A DNA stretch of 64,000 nucleotides from Allomuricauda sp. M10 (GCF_020782875.1 NZ_JAJGBN010000002.1:186001-250000), one strand, 5' to 3'. Numbered from the stretch's first letter, positions 17,459 to 26,221 are shown. The notes: generated by a model from the letters alone, not told the origin. Made by a program: numbers and translations.

Positions 17459-18472
17459 TTAAAGGTTGTATCTATGAAGCTTGGCATACTGCTTCCTAAT
17501 TACGGATTCTGCTGGTTTGTTTTGGGGTGTAAACCGATTGTCGGCCAACCCCCCTACTTTATCATGGTGCATGAACCATTTCCAAACAAATCCGCCCGCG
17601 AACCAGTCCTCGTCCCAAAATTCCTCAAAAAGCACTTGCGTGGCATCGGCTTGGGCCTGTAGGTTCACCTTTTCCTCGTTCCGTTCCACCAACCAGGGTT
17701 TTTTGCCCGCATAGTCCATGCTTCTGTAACCAAACTCCGTGAACAACATAGGTTTTTTTACTTCCAAGGCAAGTTCCTTCAGTTTGGTTTTCCAGGGTTG
17801 CCATCCTTCCCGCATGGTCTGCATGGTAGGGTTTTGACGCTCGCAAATAGGAAAATAAGCATTTACCCCTATAAAATCGAGCTTGTTCCAAAATGGTGTT
17901 TTGGCATATTCGTCCCAATTGGCAGCATAGGTAATTTTACCTTTGTAAACTTTCCTGACCTCAGTAATAAGACGGTTCCAGTATTCGGGACGGTTCTTCA
18001 CAAAGGAAGCGAGTTCAGTACCGATACAAAGAATTTCGGTATTGGTCTCTTGGGCCAATTCGGCATACAACAAAATAAACTTGGAATAGGAATCTTCGAG
18101 GTTCTCCCACTCGGCTTCACTTTGCATGGTCAGGTTTCCCGTGAATTCCCCATGGCGAATCCAAATTTGAGGCTTCATCATAGTGTGCACCCCATTTTTG
18201 TGCAACATTTCTATATACTGTTTTGCCCCAATCCTTGTTTCCCCGAACCATTGCCGCTCAGAGTTGAAAATCAATTCGGAAGAGTCGGCCTCGGGAATAA
18301 ACCCGAAGGGCATAATGGCCGCATAATTGGCATGGATGTCCAAAACGGGATTTACATGGATCTGTGCCACTTCATCCCCAGAACTCACAAAACTTACCCC
18401 ATTCACCTTGTCCTCCACGTTGTTTTTACAGGAGAGGGAAATCAGCAAAACAAGCATTATCAATTTCTTCAT
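17459..18472 (-). CDS. GH113-like glycoside hydrolase lipoprotein
   Basis: 337 residues. The N-terminal lipoprotein signal ends LISLSC (Cys near 15). The mature part is a TIM barrel with PQIWIRHGEFTG, the acid/base candidate in CIGTELASF, and the nucleophile candidate in LFTEFGYRS, matching GH113 (beta-mannanase type) and related GTA_TIM proteins. Substrate is unknown. I use ATG 18472 rather than the TTG at 18478. The gene lies behind the amidase pair but 100 bases apart, so membership in that unit is uncertain. Confidence 0.8.
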   Translation of the reverse strand: MKKLIMLVLLISLSCKNNVEDKVNGVSFVSSGDEVAQIHVNPVLDIHANYAAIMPFGFIPEADSSELIFNSERQWFGETRIGAKQYIEMLHKNGVHTMMKPQIWIRHGEFTGNLTMQSEAEWENLEDSYSKFILLYAELAQETNTEILCIGTELASFVKNRPEYWNRLITEVRKVYKGKITYAANWDEYAKTPFWNKLDFIGVNAYFPICERQNPTMQTMREGWQPWKTKLKELALEVKKPMLFTEFGYRSMDYAGKKPWLVERNEEKVNLQAQADATQVLFEEFWDEDWFAGGFVWKWFMHHDKVGGLADNRFTPQNKPAESVIRKQYAKLHRYNL

Positions 18473-18602
18473 AGCCAATAAAATACTCTTCTAAAATACA
18501 TTTTTATACAAAGTGTTGCTCCTTAAAATCATACTAATTTATTGAGATTGTGTTAAGTTCCATAATTTTAGTACGACTCAAGTTTTTAAACAGACCAAAC
18601 CC

Positions 18603-19952
18603 ATGGAACACATCGTCATTATCGGAAATGGGATTGCCGGCGTAACCGCTGCCAGACATATCCGTAAACTTTCCGATAAAAAGATCACCATCATCTCTTC
18701 GGAAACCCAATACTTTTTTTCCAGGACCGCTTTGATGTATGTGTATATGGGCCACATGAAATTTGAGCATACCCAGCCTTACGAAAATCATTTTTGGAAA
18801 AAGAACCGCATTGATCTGATCCAAGGTTTAGTAACCCAAATCAACACCGCCGACAAAAGCGTTTTGTTGGAAGACGGCCAATCTATTCCTTACAACAAAC
18901 TCATTATTGCCACTGGATCCAAACCGAATAAATTTGGTTGGCCCGGCCAAGAGTTGGAAGGCGTTCAAGGGCTTTATTCCAAACAAGACCTTGACCTTTT
19001 GGAAAAAAATGCCCCGAACAACACCTTTTGCAAACGGGCAGTGATTGTTGGGGGTGGATTGATTGGTATTGAACTGGCTGAAATGCTTCGGACACGCAAC
19101 ATTCCTGTAACCTTTTTGGTTCGTGAAAACAGTTTTTGGAACGGTGTACTGCCCAGCGGGGAATCCCAAATGATCAATGAACATATTCTGGAACACCATA
19201 TCGACCTTCGGTTGAATGCAACTTTAAAAGAAATTGTGGCCGATGAAAACGGAAGGGTAAAATCGGTGGTCTTGGCCGAAACCGGTGAAGAAATTCCATG
19301 TAATTCGGTGGGATTGACGGCTGGTGTGACGCCAAATATCGATTTCTTAAAAGATTCGGGCATAGCATTGGGCCGTGGTGTTAAAGTGAACCGATTCTTG
19401 GAAACCAACATTACAGATGTGTATGCCATTGGCGATTGCGCGGAGCAACACCAAGCCATTGGCAACCGTAGACCTGTGGAAGCCGTTTGGTACACGGGCC
19501 GTATGATGGGCGAAACTTTGGCCCAGACCATTTGTGGCAACAAAAAGGAGTATAATCCAGGACATTGGTTCAACTCTGCCAAGTTTTTGGACATTGAATA
19601 CCAGACCTACGGATGGGTTTTCCCTGAAAAGAAGAAAAAGGAGAACGAAACCCATTTTCATTGGAGGCATACCAGAGAAAAAAATTGCATCACCATAGCT
19701 TTTGATCGAGATTCCAAACAACTGTTGGGCATCAATACCTTTGGTATCCGTTTGCGTCATCAGGTCATTGACCAATGGCTCAACGAGAAAAGGGATATCG
19801 ATTTTGTGATGGCCCATCTAGCCGATGCGAATTTCGACCCAGAATTTTACAGGACCTACGAGAACGATATTATTTCCAAATTCAATGCCGATTTTGGGAA
19901 ATCCATCAAACCGAAAAAGAAAAGCCTTAAAAGAATCTTCCAATTAGGTTGA
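18603..19952 (+). CDS. NAD(P)/FAD-dependent oxidoreductase
   Basis: 449 residues of the pyridine nucleotide-disulfide oxidoreductase class II group (rubredoxin/ferredoxin/nitrite reductase-like). The FAD motif GNGIAGVTAA (8-17), NAD motif GGGLIGIELAEML (about 150-162) and AIGDCAE (FAD ribityl) are clear. A redox disulfide (CxxC/CxxxxC) is not seen. The extra C-terminal 100 residues are basic at the end (KPKKKSLKRIF). The next gene is a membrane polyferredoxin, so electrons may pass from NAD(P)H via FAD to membrane Fe-S centres; this is inferred from position. TTG at 18542 and TAATTTTA at 18563 form a plausible promoter (18-base spacer). Confidence 0.88.
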   Translation: MEHIVIIGNGIAGVTAARHIRKLSDKKITIISSETQYFFSRTALMYVYMGHMKFEHTQPYENHFWKKNRIDLIQGLVTQINTADKSVLLEDGQSIPYNKLIIATGSKPNKFGWPGQELEGVQGLYSKQDLDLLEKNAPNNTFCKRAVIVGGGLIGIELAEMLRTRNIPVTFLVRENSFWNGVLPSGESQMINEHILEHHIDLRLNATLKEIVADENGRVKSVVLAETGEEIPCNSVGLTAGVTPNIDFLKDSGIALGRGVKVNRFLETNITDVYAIGDCAEQHQAIGNRRPVEAVWYTGRMMGETLAQTICGNKKEYNPGHWFNSAKFLDIEYQTYGWVFPEKKKKENETHFHWRHTREKNCITIAFDRDSKQLLGINTFGIRLRHQVIDQWLNEKRDIDFVMAHLADANFDPEFYRTYENDIISKFNADFGKSIKPKKKSLKRIFQLG

Positions 19953-19993
19953 TTGGTTTTGGGCTTAAGGTCAATGGTCAATCGATAGCTTAA

Positions 19994-20104
19994 ATGACAG
20001 CAATAGAAAAATTTGAAAGTGTAGAAGTTTTCGAGTTGACCAAAAAGATGGATCATGAAAGACCTGAAACAGCAATAAACAAAATAAGAGCATTTATGTT
20101 CTAA
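19994..20104 (+). pseudogene. Short open frame, possible four-helix-bundle gene remnant
   Basis: A 36-codon open frame (ATG 19994, TAA 20104) encodes MTAIEKFESVEVFELTKKMD and a short tail. The KFESVEVFELTKKM part resembles the usual first helix of four-helix-bundle (23S rRNA intervening sequence type) proteins, which begin with an F-E-DLxVW pattern. Such proteins are about 115-130 residues, so this would be a truncated remnant. The similarity is short and may be chance. Confidence 0.25.
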
Positions 20105-20135
20105 GGGGAAAACCAGAACGAAGGAACAACAAACA

Positions 20136-21746
20136 ATGAACTATCAAACAAACAACAAAAGTATGGCCCTCACTGGGCAACCACCCAAAAGTTTAAGCCT
20201 TAACCAAAAACTTGCGACCGTTTTGGGCATGATGGGCATGGGCATTCTGTTATTGGCAACTTTCAATGTTGCTTTTCCAAACAAAACATTATGGTTAACG
20301 GTTTCCTTATTGGCCATATCCTTTGGAACTATTTGGTTTTCATGGGATGCCTATTCCAAAAAGCTCCCAGGTATCAAAAATGACGGGGTATGGTTCAAAT
20401 CCATTTCCAGCAGGGGTTTATGGGGATGGATGGCCGGTCTGGCATTGACCGGGTTCTACATCATCCTCTATTTCTATCCCGAGTATTTGGGCCAAGTGAA
20501 TGGTGGGGAAAATAAAGGTGTCATTGCACTTTTTGATCCTTTGAGCAAATTATTGAGCGGCAATCCCGCCAGCCAATGGTTTGTTTATGGCACGTTGTAC
20601 ACGGTGGCCATTTTAATTTTTGGGGTAAAATTCCTCTGGAAATACCGCCATAACCGTTATGAAAGATTACGAACGTTCAGCGTGATGTTCTTTCAATTGG
20701 CCTTTGCCTTTATTATCCCCGAAGTAATGGCCCGTTTGAACGGAGACAAAATTCTGGAAGGAGGCAGTCTACCCTATTACGACCTAAAAAGTGTATGGCC
20801 GCTGAACTATTACAATTTTGAAGGGTATCGTATCAAAGGATTTCTAAGTTCAGGGGATATCGGTTTTGCACTGTTGATTTTCGGCATCCTATCCATTTTT
20901 GTGATTACTCCCATCCTTACTTATCGCTATGGAAAAAGATGGTATTGCTCCTGGGTCTGCGGTTGTGGAGGATTGGCCGAAACTGCCGGGGATGCTTTTA
21001 GGCAATTGAGCGATAAATCTTTGAATGCCTGGAAAATAGAACGTTGGGTGGTCCACAGTGTAGTTGTTTTTGTTACGCTGATGACAACTGCGGTAGTCTA
21101 TTCTTACTTGGGAACCGATACCAACAAATATTGGCTCACCAAAAGCACTTTTTTAATCGGGGTAACCGTATTGCTAACGCTCGTTTTCGGTTGGGTGATG
21201 ATCTTTAAAAGGGCCCAGCTTCAAAAGGATGCCCAATATGGGGCCATTGGATATTTTGTAATCATCATCACCTTGATTGGGTTTCACTTCTTAAGCGGTG
21301 AAGGGCAGGTATTCCTCTTCAAATCGGAAACCCTTCGCAAAACCTATTCCTTTTTGATCGGAAGTATTTTTTCTGGAGTGATCGGTACGGGTTTCTATCC
21401 TATTTTTGGCAGCAGGGTTTGGTGCCGCTTCGGGTGTCCCATGGCTGCTATTTTAGGTTTCCAGCAGCGATTATTTTCAAGGTTTAGGATCACCACCAAT
21501 GGCGGTCAGTGTATTTCCTGTGGTAACTGTTCCACCTATTGCGAAATGGGCATCGATGTGCGAGCCTATGCCCAAAAAGGCGAAAACATTGTCCGAGCCA
21601 GTTGTGTGGGTTGCGGCATTTGTTCCGCCGTTTGCCCAAGAGGCGTGCTCAAACTGGAAAATGGTCCGTTGGAAGGCAGAATCGATAGCAACCAAATTCT
21701 TTTGAGCAACGATGTGGATTTGATGAGTTTAGTGAATCAAAAATAA
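20136..21746 (+). CDS. Polytopic membrane 4Fe-4S protein (NapH/CcoG-like polyferredoxin)
   Basis: 536 residues with about eight membrane segments in the first 430, carrying cytoplasmic cysteine motifs of the Fer4_5 type (YCSWVCGCGG and VWCRFGCPMA). Two C-terminal 4Fe-4S motifs follow: CISCGNCSTYC and CVGCGICSAVCP. It should conduct electrons at the inner membrane. The FAD oxidoreductase 180 bases upstream is its likely electron partner. It differs from NapH (about 280 aa) and CcoG in its extra N-terminal half. Physiological electron acceptor unknown. Confidence 0.85.
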   Translation: MNYQTNNKSMALTGQPPKSLSLNQKLATVLGMMGMGILLLATFNVAFPNKTLWLTVSLLAISFGTIWFSWDAYSKKLPGIKNDGVWFKSISSRGLWGWMAGLALTGFYIILYFYPEYLGQVNGGENKGVIALFDPLSKLLSGNPASQWFVYGTLYTVAILIFGVKFLWKYRHNRYERLRTFSVMFFQLAFAFIIPEVMARLNGDKILEGGSLPYYDLKSVWPLNYYNFEGYRIKGFLSSGDIGFALLIFGILSIFVITPILTYRYGKRWYCSWVCGCGGLAETAGDAFRQLSDKSLNAWKIERWVVHSVVVFVTLMTTAVVYSYLGTDTNKYWLTKSTFLIGVTVLLTLVFGWVMIFKRAQLQKDAQYGAIGYFVIIITLIGFHFLSGEGQVFLFKSETLRKTYSFLIGSIFSGVIGTGFYPIFGSRVWCRFGCPMAAILGFQQRLFSRFRITTNGGQCISCGNCSTYCEMGIDVRAYAQKGENIVRASCVGCGICSAVCPRGVLKLENGPLEGRIDSNQILLSNDVDLMSLVNQK

Positions 21747-21816
21747 GCATCCCATAAATCTGTAGGCACTAACTTTCATTTCCAACTTAATTCAGCCCAA
21801 AATCCAAAGAAAAGGT

Positions 21817-21824
21817 TAGTTTTG
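21817..21824 (+). promoter_or_regulatory. -7 box (TAnnTTTG) of glycosyltransferase cassette
   Basis: TAGTTTTG, a perfect -7 element, lies 35 bases before the ATG at 21860. No clear TTG at the -33 position. It probably drives the three-gene cassette. Confidence 0.5.
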
Positions 21825-21859
21825 GTCCCTCAAACACAAACCAAAATTGACCCCCTTGC

Positions 21860-22549
21860 ATGGCGGATATTAGAGTCATTATTCCCGCAATCAACGAAGG
21901 AGATTCCATAGGAAAGGTCATTTCCGAATTGCCCGAACATGTTACTGAAATTATTGTCGCGGACAATGGTTCTCAGGACGATACGGCAGAAAATGCCCGT
22001 AAAGCCGGGGCAACAGTCGTCACCGAAACCCGCAAGGGATATGGCTATGCCTGCCTAAAAGGATTGGAATATATTTCCAAACAATCCAAAGTACCCGATA
22101 TCATCGTATTTATCGACGGAGATTATTCAGATTATCCCGAGGAGTTGGATAAGGTGGTCGCCCCAATTTTGGAAAATGATGTGGATTTTGTGGTCGGTGC
22201 GCGAAAAAAGTCGCTCAGGGAACCCGGATCCATGACTCCGCAACAAGTTTTTGGGAACCAATTGGCCACTTTTTTAATGCGGGTACTCTTTAGGTCAAGA
22301 TTTACGGATTTAGGACCTTTTAGGGCGATAAAATATGAAAAGCTCAAAGAATTGGGGATGCAGGACACAACTTATGGGTGGACTGTGGAAATGCAGTTAA
22401 AAATATTAAGAAAAAAAATGTCATATGCCGAAATACCAGTACGTTACAAACGAAGAATTGGCGTATCAAAAGTATCAGGTACGGTAAAAGGTACTATATT
22501 TGCAGGCATAAAAATCTTGGGTTGGATCTTTAAATACAGTTTAAAATAA
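21860..22549 (+). CDS. Family 2 glycosyltransferase, polyprenyl-phosphate sugar synthase-like
   Basis: 229 residues: a single GT-A domain with IIPAINEGDSIG, VADNGSQDDT, FIDGDYSDYP (the DxD metal site) and the acceptor-side motif DLGPFRAI. This short form resembles dolichyl/polyprenyl-phosphate glucose or mannose synthases, which load a sugar onto a lipid carrier at the inner membrane. No membrane helices are seen except a weak C-terminal hydrophobic segment. It ends one base before the start of the next gene, so the pair is translationally linked. Confidence 0.87.
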   Translation: MADIRVIIPAINEGDSIGKVISELPEHVTEIIVADNGSQDDTAENARKAGATVVTETRKGYGYACLKGLEYISKQSKVPDIIVFIDGDYSDYPEELDKVVAPILENDVDFVVGARKKSLREPGSMTPQQVFGNQLATFLMRVLFRSRFTDLGPFRAIKYEKLKELGMQDTTYGWTVEMQLKILRKKMSYAEIPVRYKRRIGVSKVSGTVKGTIFAGIKILGWIFKYSLK

Positions 22550-24034
22550 ATGGGACTTACTATCGCTTACATTATCATCGGCATTTACAGTACAGCCTTA
22601 ATTTTGATTTTTATGTACAGCCTTTCGCAGTTGAATCTTCTGATCAACTACTTGGGCTATAAAAAGCGAAATGAGGAAGCTCCAAAATTCAATCTTTTGG
22701 ATCCAAAGGAAATTCCCTTTGTCACCATCCAATTGCCCATATACAACGAAGAGTATGTAGTGGAGCGTTTGTTGGACAACATCGCCAAGATCGAATACCC
22801 TAAAAGCAAATTGGAAATCCAGGTTTTGGATGATTCCACTGACGAGTCCGTTTTAGAGACCGCCAGAAGGATCGAGGAACTTCAAAAAACTGGATTGGAC
22901 ATCCAACATATCCGCAGGGAAAACAGAAAAGGATACAAGGCCGGTGCCCTTAAAGAAGGGTTGGCCATTGCAAAAGGAGAATTCATCGCCATTTTTGATG
23001 CCGACTTTCTTCCCGAAGGCGATTGGTTGAAAAAGACCGTTCCTTATTTCAAAGATGAGGAAATCGGTGTGGTACAGACCCGTTGGGGGCACATCAACCG
23101 TGATTACTCCACTTTGACCCGTATCCAAGCTTTTGCTTTGGATGCCCACTTTACCCTAGAGCAAGTTGGAAGAAACTCCAAAGGACACTTCATCAACTTC
23201 AACGGTACCGCGGGTATCTGGAGAAAGGAATGCATCCTTGATGCTGGTAACTGGGAAGGCGACACCTTGACCGAGGATTTGGATTTGAGCTACCGCGCTC
23301 AATTGAAAAACTGGAAATTCAAATATTTGGAAGACGTGGAAACCCCAGCAGAGCTTCCAGTAGTGATCAGTGCAGCCCGTTCCCAACAATTCCGTTGGAA
23401 CAAAGGTGGAGCCGAAAACTTTAGAAAATCCTTCTGGAGTGTGATTACTTCCAAGAACATTTCGGGCAAGACCAAGTTCCATGGTGTAATGCACTTGTTG
23501 AACAGTTCCATGTTCCTTTGTGTGTTTATCGTGGCCTTGTTGAGCATCCCTATGCTGTATATCAAAAACACTTTTGGACATTTGGGTTGGATCTTTGAAG
23601 TAACCAGCTTCTTCATCGTGAGTACCATAATCCTGTTCATTTGTTATTGGTTCACCTATAAGAGCATTCAGGGTAGTGGTTTCGATAATTTTGTGGACTA
23701 TATCAAACTCTTTTTCACCTTCTTCTCGGTGGCATTGGGCTTCTCTTTGCACAATACCGTTGCCGTTTTGGAAGGACACTTGGGTAAAAGAAGTGAATTT
23801 GTCCGTACCCCAAAATTCAACATCAACAGCATTACGGATTCTTGGAAGGGCAACAAATACTTGGCGAAAAAGCTTTCCCCAAACATGATTCTGGAATTCG
23901 CCTTGATGATCTATTTCCTTTTCGGAATGTACAGTGCCGTACCTTTGAACGACTATGGATTGTTTCCTTTCCATTTGATGTTGTTCCTAGGATTTGGTTT
24001 CGTTTTCTTTAAATCATTGACCTCCAAGGCATAA
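22550..24034 (+). CDS. Membrane family 2 glycosyltransferase (cellulose synthase/CslA-like)
   Basis: 494 residues. One N-terminal membrane helix, then a GT-A domain with the processive GT2 set: VLDDSTDES, FDADFLPEGDW (DxD), TEDLDLSYR (TED) and QQFRWNKGG (QxxRW). Four C-terminal membrane helices follow. This matches the CESA_CaSu_A2 group that includes CslA mannan synthases. It should extrude or build a beta-linked chain across the inner membrane; the sugar cannot be deduced. It is the middle of a tight three-gene unit. Confidence 0.9.
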   Translation: MGLTIAYIIIGIYSTALILIFMYSLSQLNLLINYLGYKKRNEEAPKFNLLDPKEIPFVTIQLPIYNEEYVVERLLDNIAKIEYPKSKLEIQVLDDSTDESVLETARRIEELQKTGLDIQHIRRENRKGYKAGALKEGLAIAKGEFIAIFDADFLPEGDWLKKTVPYFKDEEIGVVQTRWGHINRDYSTLTRIQAFALDAHFTLEQVGRNSKGHFINFNGTAGIWRKECILDAGNWEGDTLTEDLDLSYRAQLKNWKFKYLEDVETPAELPVVISAARSQQFRWNKGGAENFRKSFWSVITSKNISGKTKFHGVMHLLNSSMFLCVFIVALLSIPMLYIKNTFGHLGWIFEVTSFFIVSTIILFICYWFTYKSIQGSGFDNFVDYIKLFFTFFSVALGFSLHNTVAVLEGHLGKRSEFVRTPKFNINSITDSWKGNKYLAKKLSPNMILEFALMIYFLFGMYSAVPLNDYGLFPFHLMLFLGFGFVFFKSLTSKA

Positions 24035-24037
24035 ACC

Positions 24038-25390
24038 ATGCAATCTTATTGGCGACTGCACAGATACCCGATACTTTTTGCTATCGCGAGTATGCTGTTC
24101 TACGCCTCGTTTGCCTATGACCTTGTCCGAACGGACACAGTAAAACTGTTCATGCTCTTCGGTGCAACTTTTTTCCTGTACTACAAGATCATTCAGTTTG
24201 AAAAGTGGAACTTTAAGTTCCTTCTGGTAATAGGCATTCTTTTTAGATTGGTTTTTTTGGTTGCGGAGCCGAATCTATCCCAAGACTTTTACCGTTTTAT
24301 TTGGGACGGGGAATTGATCAAGAACGGAATCAACCCCTACTTGTACACCCCGGACCAGTTGATGGAACAAGGGAAGGTAGTTATTGCTAACATGCAGGAA
24401 CTGCATGCAGGTATGACCGAACTGAATGCACGCCATTACAGCAACTACCCTCCCGTGAACCAAATCCTCTTTGCCCTTTCCGCTCTTTTGGGTGGTGGTA
24501 GTGTTTTGGGATCCATAATTGCCATGCGATTGCTCATCATTTTGGCCGACTTGGGTGTGTTGTACTTCGGGCGGAAACTGCTCATACAACTCAACCAGGC
24601 CCATCATAGGGTATTCTGGTATTTCTTAAATCCACTGGTCATTATAGAACTCACGGGCAACCTCCATTTTGAAGGGGTCATGTTGTTCTTCTTCGTTTGG
24701 TCGCTCTACCTGCTTGCCAAACAAAAGTGGATATGGGCCGCTCCTGTTTATGCCCTTTCCATCATGGTCAAATTGGTCCCGTTGTTATTGTTGCCTATCC
24801 TACTCAAATACCTTGGTTTTAAAAAAAGTACAGGATTCTATGCGCTAACCATAATAGGATGCTTGGCCTTACTTCTCCCTTTTTATTCCCCAGTTTTTGT
24901 TGACAATTATTCCGAGACATTGAAACTTTGGTTTTCCAATTTTGAGTTTAACGCCAGCGTTTATAATGTGGTGAAAAAAATTGCGGTGACCTATTACGAA
25001 GCAAAACCGTGGGAACTCATTGATGCCTACGGTACACTAGTCACCAAAATTGTAGTGGTAGTTACGCTATTGATAGCCTTCATCCTGAAAAATCAAAAAC
25101 TACCTACAGCCGTCACCTCAATGGTTTTGGCACTTTCCTGCTATTACTTTCTGACCAGTACCGTGCATCCTTGGTACGTGGTGTTCCTCATGGGGATTTC
25201 CATTTTTTCATCCCTTAGGTTTCCATTGATTTGGTCCTTGATGGTCATTTTAAGTTATCAAACCTATGCCAATGTAGACTTCAAGGAGCAACTTTGGTTA
25301 TTGGCCATTGAATACATTTTGGTGATTGGCTATTTTATTTATGAAATGATAGGAGTGCTATCAAAAAAGTTATATTTCTTCAAAAAATAG
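24038..25390 (+). CDS. GT-C type integral membrane glycosyltransferase (mannosyltransferase-like)
   Basis: 450 residues with about ten membrane helices. The first long loop carries EPNLSQDFYRFIWDGELIKNGINPY, the signature of polyprenyl-phosphate-sugar using GT-C enzymes of the GT87/PIG-M-like type, with Asp as catalytic candidate. It should use the lipid-linked sugar made by the first gene of the cassette. It starts 3 bases after the previous stop. Product unknown; surface glycan or glycolipid is an inference. Confidence 0.82.
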   Translation: MQSYWRLHRYPILFAIASMLFYASFAYDLVRTDTVKLFMLFGATFFLYYKIIQFEKWNFKFLLVIGILFRLVFLVAEPNLSQDFYRFIWDGELIKNGINPYLYTPDQLMEQGKVVIANMQELHAGMTELNARHYSNYPPVNQILFALSALLGGGSVLGSIIAMRLLIILADLGVLYFGRKLLIQLNQAHHRVFWYFLNPLVIIELTGNLHFEGVMLFFFVWSLYLLAKQKWIWAAPVYALSIMVKLVPLLLLPILLKYLGFKKSTGFYALTIIGCLALLLPFYSPVFVDNYSETLKLWFSNFEFNASVYNVVKKIAVTYYEAKPWELIDAYGTLVTKIVVVVTLLIAFILKNQKLPTAVTSMVLALSCYYFLTSTVHPWYVVFLMGISIFSSLRFPLIWSLMVILSYQTYANVDFKEQLWLLAIEYILVIGYFIYEMIGVLSKKLYFFKK

Positions 25391-25438
25391 TACCCATTCC
25401 TAGGCTTATTGGAATTAATTTGTACTTTTAACCCTCGA

Positions 25439-25519
25439 ATGAAAGGACAAGAATACATATCATACACGTTGAGCGTACCCGCTCCAATCAGTCCATTTAG
25501 TCCCCGTCGCCGCCCGTAA
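25439..25519 (+). CDS. Putative arginine leader peptide (26 aa, ends PRRRP)
   Basis: ATG 25439 to TAA 25519, directly upstream of the whole arginine operon. The peptide starts MKGQEYISYTL and ends PFSPRRRP-stop. Three consecutive arginine codons (CGT CGC CGC, 25505-25513) sit between proline codons just before the stop. Consecutive codons for the end product at the 3' end of a short leader frame are the hallmark of ribosome-sensed attenuation. A TACTTTTA box at 25423-25430 would start transcription only a few bases before this ATG. I infer that arginine shortage stalls the ribosome here and lets transcription continue. No such regulator is known to me in this phylum, so the role is a proposal. 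Confidence 0.6.
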   Translation: MKGQEYISYTLSVPAPISPFSPRRRP

Positions 25520-25564
25520 GGGTGCAGTCTTTTATTGGAAATAGGTGAGTCCATTTCCCCAATA
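25510..25564 (+). promoter_or_regulatory. Candidate attenuator structures after the arginine leader
   Basis: Two hairpins can be drawn. CGCCC (25511-25515, or shifted by one) pairs with GGGTG around a GTAA loop, placing Arg/Pro codons in the 5' arm; CAGTCTTTTATT follows. The second, TATTGGAAAT (25533-25542), pairs with ATTTCCCCAATA (25553-25564) with a two-base bulge and is followed by AT-rich sequence without a pure T run. The 25534-25539 strand could instead pair with TCCAAT at 25483-25488 inside the leader frame, giving mutually exclusive folds. Neither hairpin is a textbook terminator, so the mechanism remains open. Confidence 0.35.
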
Positions 25565-25606
25565 CAATCAACAATTTATTATTTTATTACTGTTTAAACG
25601 CTTGCA

Positions 25607-26218
25607 ATGGATATTCTAGTTGCTAACGAATCACATTTTAAATACGCACAGATCATCTGTGATACTATAGCTGAATCTGCTAAGGTTCGCGGAACCGGTA
25701 TTGCCAAACGTACCCCCGAATACATCATGAAAAGGTTGCAGAACGGCAACGCCATCATTGCTTTGGATGGAGATAAGTTCGCTGGGTTTTGCTATATCGA
25801 AGTTTGGGGTAACAAGGATTTTGTCGCCAACTCCGGATTGATCGTTCATCCCGATTACCGAAACCAAGGATTGGCCAAGCAGATCAAAAAGGCCGTGTTC
25901 GACCTATCCCGAAAAAAATTCCCAGATGCCAAGATTTTTGGTATCACTACCGGTTTGGCCGTAATGAAGATGAACTACGAACTGGGTTACAAACCTGTTA
26001 CCTTTTCGGAATTAACGGACGACCCTGAATTTTGGAAAGGTTGCCAAACCTGCAAAAACTTCGACATCCTTACCCGTACAGAGAAGAAAATGTGCCTTTG
26101 TACCGGTATGTTGTACGATCCCGAAGCCAAAAAAACCGAACCTAAAAAAATTGATAGCAAGGTTTTCCAAAGATTGAAACAGATCAAGGAAACCCTTTTT
26201 CTAAAAAAGAAACAATAA
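25607..26218 (+). CDS. GNAT acyltransferase, candidate N-acylglutamate synthase
   Basis: 203 residues. The GNAT acyl-CoA site is VHPDYRNQGLAKQ (about 84-96). After the GNAT core come GCQTCKNFDI and KKMCLCTG, a C-x2-C...C-x-C set that could bind a metal. It is the first gene of the arginine operon and no argA or argJ is present, so it is the best candidate for making N-acetyl- or N-succinylglutamate; this is inferred from position and pathway need. It follows the leader peptide by 87 bases. Confidence 0.8.
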   Translation: MDILVANESHFKYAQIICDTIAESAKVRGTGIAKRTPEYIMKRLQNGNAIIALDGDKFAGFCYIEVWGNKDFVANSGLIVHPDYRNQGLAKQIKKAVFDLSRKKFPDAKIFGITTGLAVMKMNYELGYKPVTFSELTDDPEFWKGCQTCKNFDILTRTEKKMCLCTGMLYDPEAKKTEPKKIDSKVFQRLKQIKETLFLKKKQ

Positions 26219-26221
26219 AAA

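Noticed and set aside
25339..25554. Minus-strand frame opposite the arginine leader
   Set aside because: It runs through the end of the membrane glycosyltransferase and the leader, has no promoter, and matches no family; it is a shadow of the GC-rich Arg codons.
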